DNA from: Winogradskya humida
GTDB taxonomy: Bacteria; Actinomycetota; Actinomycetes; Mycobacteriales; Micromonosporaceae
Length of the DNA: 64,000 bases
Direction: 5' to 3'
NCBI RefSeq assembly: GCF_016862215.1
Contig: NZ_BOMN01000013.1
Coordinates: forward strand, 124,001-188,000
The notes under the pieces are model-generated. The model worked only from the letters and a program-made list of their open reading frames with translations. It searched no databases and was not told the DNA's origin. Every line of letters begins with the position of its first letter. Position 1 is the first letter of the stretch. Shown here one piece after another: positions 7,546 through 16,020 of the stretch. The position numbers and the translations under genes were made by a program.

Positions 7546-8520
7546 ATGAACCTCTGGGCAGCCGCCGACCTGCTGACCCCGATGGCGATCCGCGTCGCGG
7601 CAACCCTGCGCCTGGCCGACCACCTCACCGCCGGCACCCGCACCACCACCGCCCTGGCCACCGCGGTCGACGCCGACCCGGGCGCCCTGCAACGCCTGCT
7701 GAATCACCTGGTCACCGCCCAGGTCCTCACCCGCGACGACGACCTCTACTCCCTGACACCCCTCGGCGACCAGCTACGCGCCGACCACCCGTCGAACGCC
7801 CGGGCCTGGCTCGACCTCACCGGCGCCATCGGCCACGCCGAACTGTCCTTCATCCACCTGCTCCACACCGTCCGCACCGGCGAACCCGCGTACCCCCAGC
7901 TCTACGGCACCCCGTTCTGGGACGACCTGACCGCCGACCCCGCCCGCGCCGCGTCCTTCGACGCTCTGATGGCCTCCCGCCTGTCCACCGACGCCCCCGC
8001 CATCGCCGCGGCGTACCCCTGGTCCGGCCTGGGCCACCTCATCGACGTCGGCGGCGGCAACGCCACCCTGCTCATCGCCATCCTGCAAGCCCACCCCACC
8101 CTGCGCGGCACCGTCCTCGACCTGCAGGGCCCCGCCGCCCGCGCCGCCCAGGCCATCGCCGCGGCGAACCTCACCGACCGCGCCGGTACCCACCCGGGCA
8201 GCTTCTTCGACCCGCTCCCCGCCGGCGCCGGCGGCTACCTGCTCAGCGGCGTCCTGCACGACTGGGACGACCCCCACGGCACCCACATCCTGCACCGCTG
8301 CGCGACCGCAGCCGCCCCGGCAGGCACCGTCCTCGTCCTGGAAGACGGCACCGGCATCGAACCCCCGAACACCACGGGCGACCTGCGCATGCTCTGCTAC
8401 CTCCAGGGCCAGGACCGTACGCACACCCACCTGATCGCCCTGGCCCACGAAGCCGGCCTCACCCACACCGGCACCACCACAATCGCCGAGCGTTCCCTGC
8501 TCAGCTTCCAGCCCGCTTGA
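7546..8520 (+). CDS. SAM-dependent O-methyltransferase (family 2)
   Basis: A 324-residue enzyme of the acetylserotonin/hydroxyneurospene O-methyltransferase type. It has an N-terminal winged-helix dimerisation domain (residues 1-90) and a C-terminal Rossmann domain with the SAM loop LIDVGGGNATL and the family motif LHDWDD that precedes the catalytic His region. Such enzymes methylate hydroxyl groups of aromatic or polyketide natural products or heme-related quinones; no biosynthetic neighbours are present to indicate the substrate. The ATG is 7 nt after TAGCGT with no ribosome binding site, so the mRNA is probably leaderless. It overlaps the convergent DUF998 gene by 20 bp. Confidence 0.86.
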   Translation: MNLWAAADLLTPMAIRVAATLRLADHLTAGTRTTTALATAVDADPGALQRLLNHLVTAQVLTRDDDLYSLTPLGDQLRADHPSNARAWLDLTGAIGHAELSFIHLLHTVRTGEPAYPQLYGTPFWDDLTADPARAASFDALMASRLSTDAPAIAAAYPWSGLGHLIDVGGGNATLLIAILQAHPTLRGTVLDLQGPAARAAQAIAAANLTDRAGTHPGSFFDPLPAGAGGYLLSGVLHDWDDPHGTHILHRCATAAAPAGTVLVLEDGTGIEPPNTTGDLRMLCYLQGQDRTHTHLIALAHEAGLTHTGTTTIAERSLLSFQPA

Positions 8521-9202
8521 TCATCGACACTCCCGCACACAGCAACCCGACCAGGAACGGCTCAGCGGCGCCCCGCTCGATCAGCCCGATGACGCCGATC
8601 GGACTGTCACCCCCGGCCATGATCGCCGCGAGATAAGCCACCGTCGACACCAGACCAACCACCCCAGCGACCACCATCCCCCGCCCAGCGTCACGCGACA
8701 CCCCGATCCGCCGCCACATCCTCCCGAGCCCCATGGCCAGCACGTTCGCCCCGGTAAAACCCGCAAACGCCCCCAGGCTGTGAAACTCCCCGGTGCCATC
8801 GGTCAACGCCTCCCCCGACCCATGAAACAACGCGAGCAGAACACCCCCGACGGCCAACATCCCCGCAGGAACAAGCGCCGCCCACCGCCGCGCGCCGTTC
8901 AGCCCGCGCAGCATCGCCACCCCGGCAAGGATGACAATGCCGAACAAGAAGAACCCGGTATTCATCACCCACGCCAGCGGCGAATACATGTACTGCCCGA
9001 ACAACGTCGACGGCCCGCGAACCCCCAGGTCACTAATGAAGTGATGGGTGTAGCTGTACCCCGGATCCGTCCACGCCGCCGCCGCAACAAACTCCGCAAC
9101 CAGGTAGATCGCCGGCCCTGCAACGAGCAACGCGCCTGCGGTCCGGCGTTGCTCAGGCTGGTTTGCCGCGGTGCCGCGGCTTTCTGATTCGGTAACGGCC
9201 AT
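8501..9202 (-). CDS. DUF998 integral membrane protein
   Basis: A 233-residue protein with about six hydrophobic segments, recognised as DUF998 from the SDLGVRGP motif after TM1 and the FHSLGAFAGFTGAN segment. Function is unknown; members are multispanning membrane proteins. ATG 9202 with GGAGG upstream is preferred over an in-frame upstream start at 9250 whose extra residues look non-coding. A second DUF998 gene lies at 53680. Confidence 0.8.
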   Translation of the reverse strand: MAVTESESRGTAANQPEQRRTAGALLVAGPAIYLVAEFVAAAAWTDPGYSYTHHFISDLGVRGPSTLFGQYMYSPLAWVMNTGFFLFGIVILAGVAMLRGLNGARRWAALVPAGMLAVGGVLLALFHGSGEALTDGTGEFHSLGAFAGFTGANVLAMGLGRMWRRIGVSRDAGRGMVVAGVVGLVSTVAYLAAIMAGGDSPIGVIGLIERGAAEPFLVGLLCAGVSMIKRAGS

Positions 9203-9669
9203 CAGGGTGCCCTCCGTGGTCAGCTCAGTTGATAACGCTTCAGCGACCACAGGCTGAGCCGCATCACTGACACCCCACTGACACGACGCTGACAGGCGTG
9301 GCCGGGCCCGCTATGACGGCCGACCATGGCCTGCGTGTCGCGCAGCGTTGGCGACGGCGCTGCCAACCCTTCCCTTCGAGGGTCGCCGGACTAGCTCGTC
9401 AAGGATCCGGCGCACGGCACCGGCGGCCGTGCCGGTGCCGCAGGCGCGGGTCGCGTCGTCCAGGGCGAGAGCTACAGCTTGATGACCGGCTTCCCTCAGC
9501 GGCGTTCTCTCAAGATTTCGGTACCACCGGACGGCCGGCCTCGCAGACACTTCTCGCGGCATCGCTCGACCCGTAATTATCGTATTGCGATTAACAGCAA
9601 TCCAGTAAAGCAAAAACGGACAAATCTAGAGCCGCCCATAATGACGACTATGTTGTATCAACGCGAACG
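9203..9669. other. Gene-poor stretch with AT-rich patch
   Basis: No convincing gene is seen in these 467 bases. Short open frames exist on both strands but have no recognisable motif or ribosome binding site. Bases 9570-9665 are strikingly AT-rich for this genome (runs such as TAATTATCGTATTGCGATTAA) and abut the stop of the first endonuclease VII-type gene. It may be a remnant of acquired DNA. Confidence 0.5.
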
Positions 9670-10167
9670 TTAGGTCTGGTGGAGGTACGAGACCGCGGCC
9701 AGGAGAGCAGGGACGCTTTCGCGGAAGCTGCCCAAGCCGGCGTTGCACCCGCTGCAGAGCAGGCCACGAACCCGGAGCGAGGTGTGACAATGATCAACAG
9801 TGAGCTTGAAGGCTGGCGCCGACGGGCTGCCATCCCGCCGAGGCCGTCCACTGGCGACGACGGGGATGTCATCCTCGTGTCGCTGACAGATTGCGCATCG
9901 GTACCCCTGCTTTGCACGCAGCGAGTCGTACTCGGCGACGGAGATGCCGTACTTGGCTCTCAGGTTCACGGCTCGTACCCGGTCCGCGCCGAGGCGTTCC
10001 CGAGACCTCCGGTTGGTCACCACGGAACGGGCTCGGCACGACTGACAGCTCAACCGGAGTTTTCCTGACGTGTCGACAAATGCCTCCGGCGGAGCCGTAC
10101 GCCGGCAACGGGAGCACCACTGGGGCGCGGATTGGTCGGGAGGAGCGGGGTCGTCCAAGTTCGCCAT
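9670..10167 (-). CDS. Endonuclease VII-type HNH nuclease, paralogue A
   Basis: A 165-residue nuclease of the recombination endonuclease VII group (beta-beta-alpha metal fold). An N-terminal CSRCRRTAPPEAF and CQSC form one zinc knuckle, CAICQRHED begins the catalytic domain, KLTVDHCHTSLRVRGLLC carries the catalytic DHxH, and CSGCNAGLG closes the second zinc site. These enzymes resolve branched DNA in phages and occur singly in actinobacterial genomes. The ATG lies 6 nt after TAGCGT, suggesting a leaderless mRNA. It is divergent from a clear paralogue 90 bp away. Confidence 0.85.
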   Translation of the reverse strand: MANLDDPAPPDQSAPQWCSRCRRTAPPEAFVDTSGKLRLSCQSCRARSVVTNRRSRERLGADRVRAVNLRAKYGISVAEYDSLRAKQGYRCAICQRHEDDIPVVASGRPRRDGSPSAPAFKLTVDHCHTSLRVRGLLCSGCNAGLGSFRESVPALLAAVSYLHQT

Positions 10168-10257
10168 GGAGCGACGCTAGGACTCACCTACGACAGTTTT
10201 GCCGTCCTGCCGCGCCGGGATGAGGAAAGTGTCAGACTCTCGGTTTAGGTTCGGCGG

Positions 10258-10923
10258 GTGGGCGAGAAGGTTTGTCAGGCGTGCCGGAAGGTGCGTCCAG
10301 AGGGGAACTTCCAGACAACCGCCGGACGGGCTACCGCTCGGTGCCGTGAGTGCCTGCAGTATGCGCGGGCGCAGAGCCGGGCGGTGCGGGCGCGGATCGG
10401 GTCTGCCAGGGTCCGGGCGGACAACCTCTGGCAGAAGTACCGCATTACCCCGGAGCAGTACGACGCGTTGCGCTCCGCGCAGGGGTTCCGGTGCAGGATC
10501 TGCGGGATCCACGAGGACGACATCACCGCAGTGTCGCGGGGGCGGCCGCGGCTGGATGGGAAGCCGGCGGCGGAGGCGTTCCGGCTCGTGGTGGATCACT
10601 GTCACCGAAGCGGGCAGGTGCGGGGGCTTCTGTGTGCTCACTGCAACGCGATGATCGGTCAGGCCCGGGATCGGCCGGACGTGTTGCGCGCTGCTGCTGC
10701 GTACCTTGATGACGCCGACGGCACCGGGGTGAGCGTTGAGGCGGTGTGCAAGCTCAGAATCATCGACTCGGATCCGGCGGGCCGGCCACCACGGACCGTT
10801 CGTTTCGGGGGTGCCGTTTCGGTGCGGATTGACGGCTACATTGTCCGGCTCACGCCGGGTGAGACGAAGACCGTCATCTCAGCGTCGGGTGAGTATGAGG
10901 TCATCACGCTGCCGTGGTCATGA
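10258..10923 (+). CDS. Endonuclease VII-type HNH nuclease, paralogue B with extra C-terminal domain
   Basis: A 221-residue protein with the same order of parts as the divergent neighbour: zinc knuckle CQACRKVRPEGNF plus CREC, then CRICGIHED, LVVDHCHRSGQVRGLLC and CAHCNAMIG. After residue 150 it carries about 65 further residues that the neighbour lacks, including RIDGYIVRLTPGETKTV, a beta-rich looking tail of unknown role. GTG 10258 follows TAGGTT (10246-10251) by 6 nt, so the mRNA is probably leaderless. The last 6 bases overlap the convergent CocE-type gene. Confidence 0.84.
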   Translation: MGEKVCQACRKVRPEGNFQTTAGRATARCRECLQYARAQSRAVRARIGSARVRADNLWQKYRITPEQYDALRSAQGFRCRICGIHEDDITAVSRGRPRLDGKPAAEAFRLVVDHCHRSGQVRGLLCAHCNAMIGQARDRPDVLRAAAAYLDDADGTGVSVEAVCKLRIIDSDPAGRPPRTVRFGGAVSVRIDGYIVRLTPGETKTVISASGEYEVITLPWS

Positions 10924-12582
10924 GGACGGTCCCCAGTCGGTGGTGCTGGTGTGGAAGAGGGCTGGGTCGGCCAGTGGCACGTTGAGGATCGACTGTTCGA
11001 TGGTGTATATGCCGCCCGCCAGGTTGGAAAGTTGCTGCGGGGTGGGGGCGAGGGTCAGGTGGAACGTGGCCGGGGCCTGGCTGGTGAGGGTGAGCTGCAG
11101 CCGGGTGCCGGCGGGGAGCAGGGCGAAGGTGGCCAGCAATGCGATGTCGTAGCGGGTGGTGACACCGGGGGTGACGGGTTGGCGGCTGGCCTTGGTGAAG
11201 GGGTGGCTGGGTTGCAGGAGGGCGTGGCTTGACCCGTACCAGCTGATTCGGGGGTCGAGCTTGCGCTGGCTGCCGATCAGGACGCCCTCCGCCTGCTTGA
11301 CCACCGAACCGTCCGGGGTGAGGGCGGTGAGGGTGGCGGTTAGCTGGACGTCGGTGGTGGTGGAGCTGGCGTGGACCGTGACGGTGCTCGGTCCGTCGAG
11401 GACGGCGGCGTGGGTCAGTGGGGCGCTGGTGTAGGTAAGCGCGCTGGACGGAGCCCAGGCCAGAGTCTTCGTGTCGGCGCCGAAGTCGAAGGTGGCGGTT
11501 GCCGGGGACGGGGGCCAGGCTGCTACGTCGACCCAGCGGTTCGCGCCGGTCTGGAACAGGTGCAGCGGCGTACGGGTGGTGGCCATGGCGGTGGGGGTGT
11601 GTTTGAGCCAGGTGTCGAACCAGGCCAGGCGGATGGCCTGCATGGTGGGACTGTCGACGTTCTGCTGGTGTTCCCAGGGGCCGACGATGGCCTGGTAGCG
11701 GGCGGTGACCCGGTCGCCGGGGCGGACCGGGGCGGTCAGGGGGCGGTGGAAGTAGGCGTTCTGGGCGGCGGTGTAGGCGCCGAGGTTGCCGCCGGGGAAC
11801 AGGTCGTGCCAGCCGGCTTCGGTCAGGGCCGGGATGTTGTTGGCGACGACCGCCGGCATCAGGCGGATGACGCTGCGGTCCTGCCAGTAGCGGTTGTTGT
11901 ACGAGCGCGGGCCGCCGGTCGCCAGGTCGTTGACGGTTTCGGACTGCGGGTCCGTGGCCGGGTTGTCCTGCGGGCCGCGGGGTTCGAGGTCACCGGTGTC
12001 GGCTACGGCCGTGGTCGGGATGCCACCGAGGGCGGCGAAGTCGTTGTAGAAGTCCGAGTCGGTGCAGAACGGCGCGATGACTTTCAACGGGGAATGCGGG
12101 CCGACCGCGGCCGCGGTGAACCACTGGTTGATGCCCAGGTACGAGCAGCCGTCCAGCCCCACCGTGCCGTCCGAGCCGGGCAGGGCGTGCGCGGCCCAGT
12201 CGACGAGCTCGGCACCGTCGCGGCCCTGGCGGGCGCCGAACCAGTCGAGCCGGCCACCGGAGGAGCCGGTTCCGCGTACTGACGTCGCGATGTAGATGTA
12301 GCCGTGCTGGACGAAGTACCTTCCGGCCATGACCGACGGGAACGGCCCGGCGATACCGTACGGATCCTGGCTGAGCAGCACCGGGAACGTCCCGGGGGCA
12401 CGAGCGCCGGTCGTGAGGTCCGTCGGATAGATCACCTGCGCGGCGATCACGACACCGTCGTCCATGGTCACGGTCAGGTTCTGCAGCGCACTGACCCCGT
12501 ACAACGATGGGGTGGCAGCGCGGGCCGGGGTGGGCGTGAGGATGAGCAGAACCAGAACCGCGATAGCGCAGAACCGACGCAT
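10918..12582 (-). CDS. Secreted CocE/NonD-family alpha/beta hydrolase
   Basis: A 554-residue exported hydrolase of the Xaa-Pro dipeptidyl-peptidase (S15)/cocaine esterase family. A signal peptide spans about residues 1-24 (RRF, hydrophobic core, ARAA). The alpha/beta domain shows RGTGSSGG and the nucleophile elbow GLDGCSYLG (Ser147); VGPWEHQQ probably supplies the catalytic His, and a C-terminal jelly-roll domain follows with the usual WPP start. Family members cleave esters or peptides. ATG 12582 with AGGGTGG upstream is favoured over GTG 12591. A perfect palindrome lies about 40 bp upstream. Confidence 0.87.
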   Translation of the reverse strand: MRRFCAIAVLVLLILTPTPARAATPSLYGVSALQNLTVTMDDGVVIAAQVIYPTDLTTGARAPGTFPVLLSQDPYGIAGPFPSVMAGRYFVQHGYIYIATSVRGTGSSGGRLDWFGARQGRDGAELVDWAAHALPGSDGTVGLDGCSYLGINQWFTAAAVGPHSPLKVIAPFCTDSDFYNDFAALGGIPTTAVADTGDLEPRGPQDNPATDPQSETVNDLATGGPRSYNNRYWQDRSVIRLMPAVVANNIPALTEAGWHDLFPGGNLGAYTAAQNAYFHRPLTAPVRPGDRVTARYQAIVGPWEHQQNVDSPTMQAIRLAWFDTWLKHTPTAMATTRTPLHLFQTGANRWVDVAAWPPSPATATFDFGADTKTLAWAPSSALTYTSAPLTHAAVLDGPSTVTVHASSTTTDVQLTATLTALTPDGSVVKQAEGVLIGSQRKLDPRISWYGSSHALLQPSHPFTKASRQPVTPGVTTRYDIALLATFALLPAGTRLQLTLTSQAPATFHLTLAPTPQQLSNLAGGIYTIEQSILNVPLADPALFHTSTTDWGPSS

Positions 12583-12620
12583 GCGAGCCACCCTACGACG
12601 ACGCCACAGAGCACGAGGCG

Positions 12621-12632
12621 CCTGACGTCAGG
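12621..12632. promoter_or_regulatory. Perfect 12-bp palindrome
   Basis: CCTGACGTCAGG is a perfect palindrome about 40 bp before the start of the secreted hydrolase gene, a plausible operator. A 15-bp direct repeat (TCAGGGATCTGACTG at 12628-12642 and 12647-12661) starts within it and duplicates the end of the upstream kinase-like gene. Confidence 0.45.
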
Positions 12633-12646
12633 GATCTGACTGAGCA

Positions 12647-13204
12647 TCAGGGATCTGACTGGGCCGGGGTGAGCGACGGCCAGCGGTCGGTAGCCCATTG
12701 CGGCCAGCCGGACCAGCCCGGCGGTGGGCCGGGCACGGGACTGGTGCTGTCGAGTTCGGCGTCGTCGGGTGCCTGGAACTGGGCGCGCCACGTGACCAGG
12801 TCGGCGTCCGACATCGGGAACGTCGTGTGAGGTGCGGTGGCCTGGCGGTGGGCGACCCGGGCGCGTTGGACGTCCGGCTCGACGGGCAGGTACACCACCG
12901 TGCAGGACGCGTCGGCCGTGGCTGCCAGCCAGCGCAGGGCGGAGCGTTCGTCGCGGCCCCAGAGGCCGAAATCGAGGACGACGTTCGTGCCGATGCGAAG
13001 GGCCTGCAGGGCGACCATGATGAGCCGGCCTTCGAGCAGGTCCCGTTTGCCGTCGGGCTGGACGCCGTCGTACAGGGCGATCATCCATTCGTCCGGGGTC
13101 AGTCTCAGGGCCTGGTGCGACGCCGCGAGCTGGGCGGCCGTGGTGGTTTTACCGGCACCGGGCAGGCCGACGATCAGGAAGAGGTGCGACAAGGGTTGCT
13201 CCAC
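12647..13204 (-). CDS. P-loop ATPase / small-molecule kinase-like protein
   Basis: A 185-residue nucleotide-binding protein of the AAA_33/zeta-toxin-like kinase group. GLPGAGKTT (residues 13-21) is the Walker A motif, DFGLWGRDER the probable Walker B/acceptor segment, and RARVAHRQ a lid-like arginine-rich stretch. Such proteins phosphorylate small molecules or transfer phosphate from ATP; the substrate is unknown. GTG 13204 starts directly before the conserved FLIVGLPG strand. It is followed by the secreted hydrolase on the same strand after 64 bp. Confidence 0.8.
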   Translation of the reverse strand: MEQPLSHLFLIVGLPGAGKTTTAAQLAASHQALRLTPDEWMIALYDGVQPDGKRDLLEGRLIMVALQALRIGTNVVLDFGLWGRDERSALRWLAATADASCTVVYLPVEPDVQRARVAHRQATAPHTTFPMSDADLVTWRAQFQAPDDAELDSTSPVPGPPPGWSGWPQWATDRWPSLTPAQSDP

Positions 13205-13299
13205 GGATCACGCGGGATGGTCGGGACACCGATCCGGCGGTAGGAAGAGGCCGCCGGCTAAGCGGCGGAACCGATCTCCATGCAACCCATGGCGTCACC

Positions 13300-14004
13300 C
13301 TAGCCTTTGGGGTGCAGGATGTCGCGGGCCTGGTCGGCGGCGCGGACGATGGCTTCGGAGACGAAGTCGACGAAGCGGGCGATGTTCTCCAGCCGCTCCG
13401 CAACGGGGGTGCCGGCGCCGACGACGCCCACACCCTGGCGGGCGATCACGCCGAGGTGGGCGGTGGCGCGGGCGCTGGCCATGGTGGACTGGTAGAGGAC
13501 GTCGTCGTCGACGACATAGCGTTCCCGGCGGCGGTCGTCGCGTTCGCGGCGGACGAGGCCCTGGGCTTCGAGGAACGCGACCGCCTTGGACACCGATGCC
13601 GGGCTGATCCGCAGGCGCCCGGCCAGCTCGGCGGCGGTGAGGCCGCCGGTGTCGGTCATGTAGATCGCGGCGACGATCCGGGCCGTCATCTTGGGCAGGC
13701 CGCCCTGAACGAAGACCGCCGCGAACGTCTCCTCGTAGTCCTGCACGGCCTGCGTGTCACGCTCGCCGGGCTGCGGGGGTGCGCCGGGGGTGGTGGTCTT
13801 CTTGCGCTGCCGGGCGCGGCGTTCCGTGGCAAGGCCGGCCAGGTCGGCGCGGTAGGCCGTGGGGCCGCCGTTACGCATGACCTCGCGGGTCACGGTCGAG
13901 GTCGGGCGGTCGAGGCGCCGGGCGATCTCCGCATAGGGCAGCCCGCCGGCCAGGCCCGTGGTGATCTGCTGGCGTTCCTGCTGGGTGAGCCTGCCTCCCG
14001 GCAT
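13300..14004 (-). CDS. GbsR/MarR-type regulator with N-terminal HTH
   Basis: A 234-residue DNA-binding protein with two helix-turn-helix parts. Residues 5-45 (LTQQERQQITTGLAGG, EIARRLDRPTSTVTREV) resemble the IS30-type HTH_38 domain, and residues 100-170 (LTAAELAGRLRISPASVSKAVAFLEAQGLVRRE) are a GbsR/MarR winged helix. The start ATG 14004 has a strong AAGGAG 6 nt upstream. It is divergent from the DUF4097-serine hydrolase operon, a pairing that suggests autoregulation and control of that operon; matching repeats lie in the 212-bp spacer. Confidence 0.82.
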   Translation of the reverse strand: MPGGRLTQQERQQITTGLAGGLPYAEIARRLDRPTSTVTREVMRNGGPTAYRADLAGLATERRARQRKKTTTPGAPPQPGERDTQAVQDYEETFAAVFVQGGLPKMTARIVAAIYMTDTGGLTAAELAGRLRISPASVSKAVAFLEAQGLVRRERDDRRRERYVVDDDVLYQSTMASARATAHLGVIARQGVGVVGAGTPVAERLENIARFVDFVSEAIVRAADQARDILHPKG

Positions 14005-14047
14005 CGCGGTCTCCTTCGTCGTCGCTGTTCTGTCCACAGTAGCGTTC

Positions 14048-14108
14048 AATTTCAAACCATTGCAACGTACATGCCCGGAGTGTTGCGTTAAATTCAGAAC
14101 CAATGCAA
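14048..14108. promoter_or_regulatory. Repeated operator-like elements between GbsR-like gene and DUF4097 operon
   Basis: AATTTCAAACCATTGCAA (14048-14065) and AATTCAGAACCAATGCAA (14091-14108) match at 14 of 18 positions, and CGTACAT/ATGTACG (14066-14072, 14112-14118) flank as an inverted pair. The AT-rich character and position fit binding sites for the GbsR-like regulator. Confidence 0.5.
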
Positions 14109-14216
14109 TGAATGTACGCCTCTGAGCTGCTAGAACGTCGTCAGTGCGCAACGAAAGCGTTGAGGGAACCGTGAAGGCAACGTAGCGTTTCTCGTATCAG
14201 AAAGAAGGAGCACATC

Positions 14217-14885
14217 ATGCAGACGTTCACCACCCCCACCCCCGTCACCGCCGTCCTCGACATCCCCGCCGGCCGCATCCAGGTCATCGCCGCCAACCGC
14301 GCCGACACCACCGTCGAGGTCCTGCCGTTCGACGCCGCCAAGGGCCGCGACGTGAAAGCCGCGGAACGCATCACGGTCTCCTACGGCGACGGCGTCCTGC
14401 GGATCGAGGCAGCGAAGCCGGCAAACGCACTGCTCGGCTCGTCCGGATACGTCGAAGTGACCGTGCAGCTGCCCGCTGGGTCGTCGGTCGAGGCGAAGGC
14501 TGCCAGCGCCGAACTACGCGGCGTCGGACGTCTCGGCGACGTCACCGTCGAGGCCGCGGGCGGCTCGGTCCAGCTCGACGAGACCGCGAATGCGCACCTG
14601 ACCCTGCAGAACGGCGGGATCACGGTCGGCCGGCTCGGTGGCTCCGCGCAGCTCAGCACCCAGAAGGGCGACCTGAGCGTCACCGAGGCCACCGGCGGCA
14701 CCGTCGAGCTGAACACCGGGCACGGCAGCATCTCGGTCGGCGCCGCACCCGGAACCGCCGCGTCCCTCGACGCCGGCACCTCCTTCGGCCGCGTCCACAA
14801 CGCCCTCGCGACCACCGGCGGCGGCACCGCGCTGAGCATTCACGCGACGACCGCCCACGGCGACATCACCGCCCGCACCCTCTGA
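14217..14885 (+). CDS. DUF4097 beta-strand repeat protein
   Basis: A 222-residue protein of the DUF4097 (putative adhesin/beta-helix) family, with repeating Gly/Asp/Val-rich strands such as GGSVQLDET, NGGITVGRLG and TGHGSISVG. There is no signal peptide or membrane anchor, so it is probably cytoplasmic despite the adhesin label. AAGAAGGAG precedes the ATG. It is followed after 25 bp by a serine hydrolase gene and is divergent from a GbsR-like regulator, which together look like one regulated unit. Biochemical role unknown. Confidence 0.82.
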   Translation: MQTFTTPTPVTAVLDIPAGRIQVIAANRADTTVEVLPFDAAKGRDVKAAERITVSYGDGVLRIEAAKPANALLGSSGYVEVTVQLPAGSSVEAKAASAELRGVGRLGDVTVEAAGGSVQLDETANAHLTLQNGGITVGRLGGSAQLSTQKGDLSVTEATGGTVELNTGHGSISVGAAPGTAASLDAGTSFGRVHNALATTGGGTALSIHATTAHGDITARTL

Positions 14886-14910
14886 GCCATTCCCGACAAG
14901 GAGAACCGTC

Positions 14911-15975
14911 ATGACCAAGGACCTGCAGAAAGCCACCGAAGCGTTCGTCGACGCCGGCTTCGCCGGACTACAGCTGCGCGTGCACGACGAGCAGGGTGAA
15001 TGGGTCGGCAGCGCCGGCGTACGCAAGCTGGGCGAGAGTGCCCCGCCACCGACCGACGGCCGCTTCTGGGCGGGCAGCGTCGCCAAGCCCTTCACCGCCA
15101 CCGTGGTCCTGCAACTGGTGGGCGAGGAGAAACTCGGCCTGGACAGCCCGGTGGCGCAGCATCTGCCGAGCCTGGGGCTCGACGAGCGGATCACCGTACG
15201 CATGCTGCTGCAGCACACCAGCGGCCTGTTCAACTACACCGGCGAGTACTACGCCGACGGAACCTTCGCACCGGGAATCCCCGCGACCGGCAAGGAATGG
15301 GTCGACACACGCCTGCAGACCTACGACGCGCAGGCCCTGGTGGAGCTGGCGTTGTCGAAACCGGCGCGCTTCGACCCGGGCACCGACTGGAGCTACTCCA
15401 ACACCAACTACACGCTGGCCACCCTGCTGATCGGGGCGGTCACCGGCAGCTCGTACGGCGAGCAGCTGCACCACCGGATCCTGCGGCCGCTCGGACTGCA
15501 CGACACCCAGCTGGCGGGCACGACCACGGACCTGCCCCACCCGTACGCCCACGGCTACTACCGCTACGAGGACGCCGGCGACTGGACGGTCGCCGACGTC
15601 TCGCGCCAGAACCTGTCGATGATGCCCGGCGCCGGTGGCGCGATCACGACGACCCGGGACCTGCACACGTTCTTCGCCGCACTCAACGGCGGCACGCTGC
15701 TCCCGGCGGCGCTGCTGGCGGAGATGCGTACGCCGCAGGGCCCGATCGACTACGGCATGGGCCTGTTCGTGCAGGACCTCGGCCCGGACTGCGGCGGCAT
15801 CGTCTACCACCACAACGGCGGCGCACCCGGCGGCTACGGAGCCCTGATGTACAGCACCCCCGACGGCACCAGGACCCTGACCGCCGGACTGACCATGGGC
15901 GACGCCCCGATCAACCCGGCCGAGGTGTTCCCGCAGGCACTGGACACCCTCGTCAGAGCGGTGTTCTGCGAGTGA
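14911..15975 (+). CDS. Serine hydrolase of the class C beta-lactamase/PBP fold
   Basis: A 354-residue enzyme with the SxxK motif SVAK (Ser56, Lys59), the YxN motif in YSNTNY, and a HNGG box (HHNGGAPGG) in place of KTG, as in esterase or D-aminopeptidase members. No signal peptide is seen, so an intracellular esterase or peptidase role is more likely than beta-lactam resistance. AAGGAG lies before the ATG. It is the second gene of the DUF4097 operon and is followed by a strong hairpin. Confidence 0.85.
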   Translation: MTKDLQKATEAFVDAGFAGLQLRVHDEQGEWVGSAGVRKLGESAPPPTDGRFWAGSVAKPFTATVVLQLVGEEKLGLDSPVAQHLPSLGLDERITVRMLLQHTSGLFNYTGEYYADGTFAPGIPATGKEWVDTRLQTYDAQALVELALSKPARFDPGTDWSYSNTNYTLATLLIGAVTGSSYGEQLHHRILRPLGLHDTQLAGTTTDLPHPYAHGYYRYEDAGDWTVADVSRQNLSMMPGAGGAITTTRDLHTFFAALNGGTLLPAALLAEMRTPQGPIDYGMGLFVQDLGPDCGGIVYHHNGGAPGGYGALMYSTPDGTRTLTAGLTMGDAPINPAEVFPQALDTLVRAVFCE

Positions 15976-15977
15976 CT

Positions 15978-16010
15978 TATTGAGGGGCGGCCGGGCGTCG
16001 CCCCTCAATA
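15978..16010 (+). terminator. Strong hairpin after serine hydrolase gene
   Basis: TATTGAGGGGCG and CGCCCCTCAATA form a perfect 12-bp stem with a 9-nt loop directly after the serine hydrolase stop. There is no U-tract, as is common in actinomycetes. Its right arm overlaps TAGGAT (16009-16014), the likely -10 box of the next gene. Confidence 0.75.
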
Positions 16011-16020
16011 GGATTCCCTG

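Noticed and set aside
9311..9613. 100-residue minus-strand open frame in the gene-poor stretch
   Set aside because: No motif, ribosome binding site or promoter was seen and the composition is mixed; kept only as a note in the intergenic entry.
14911..15975. Beta-lactam resistance gene
   Set aside because: SxxK and YxN are present but there is no signal peptide and the KTG box is HNGG; an esterase or peptidase role is more likely.
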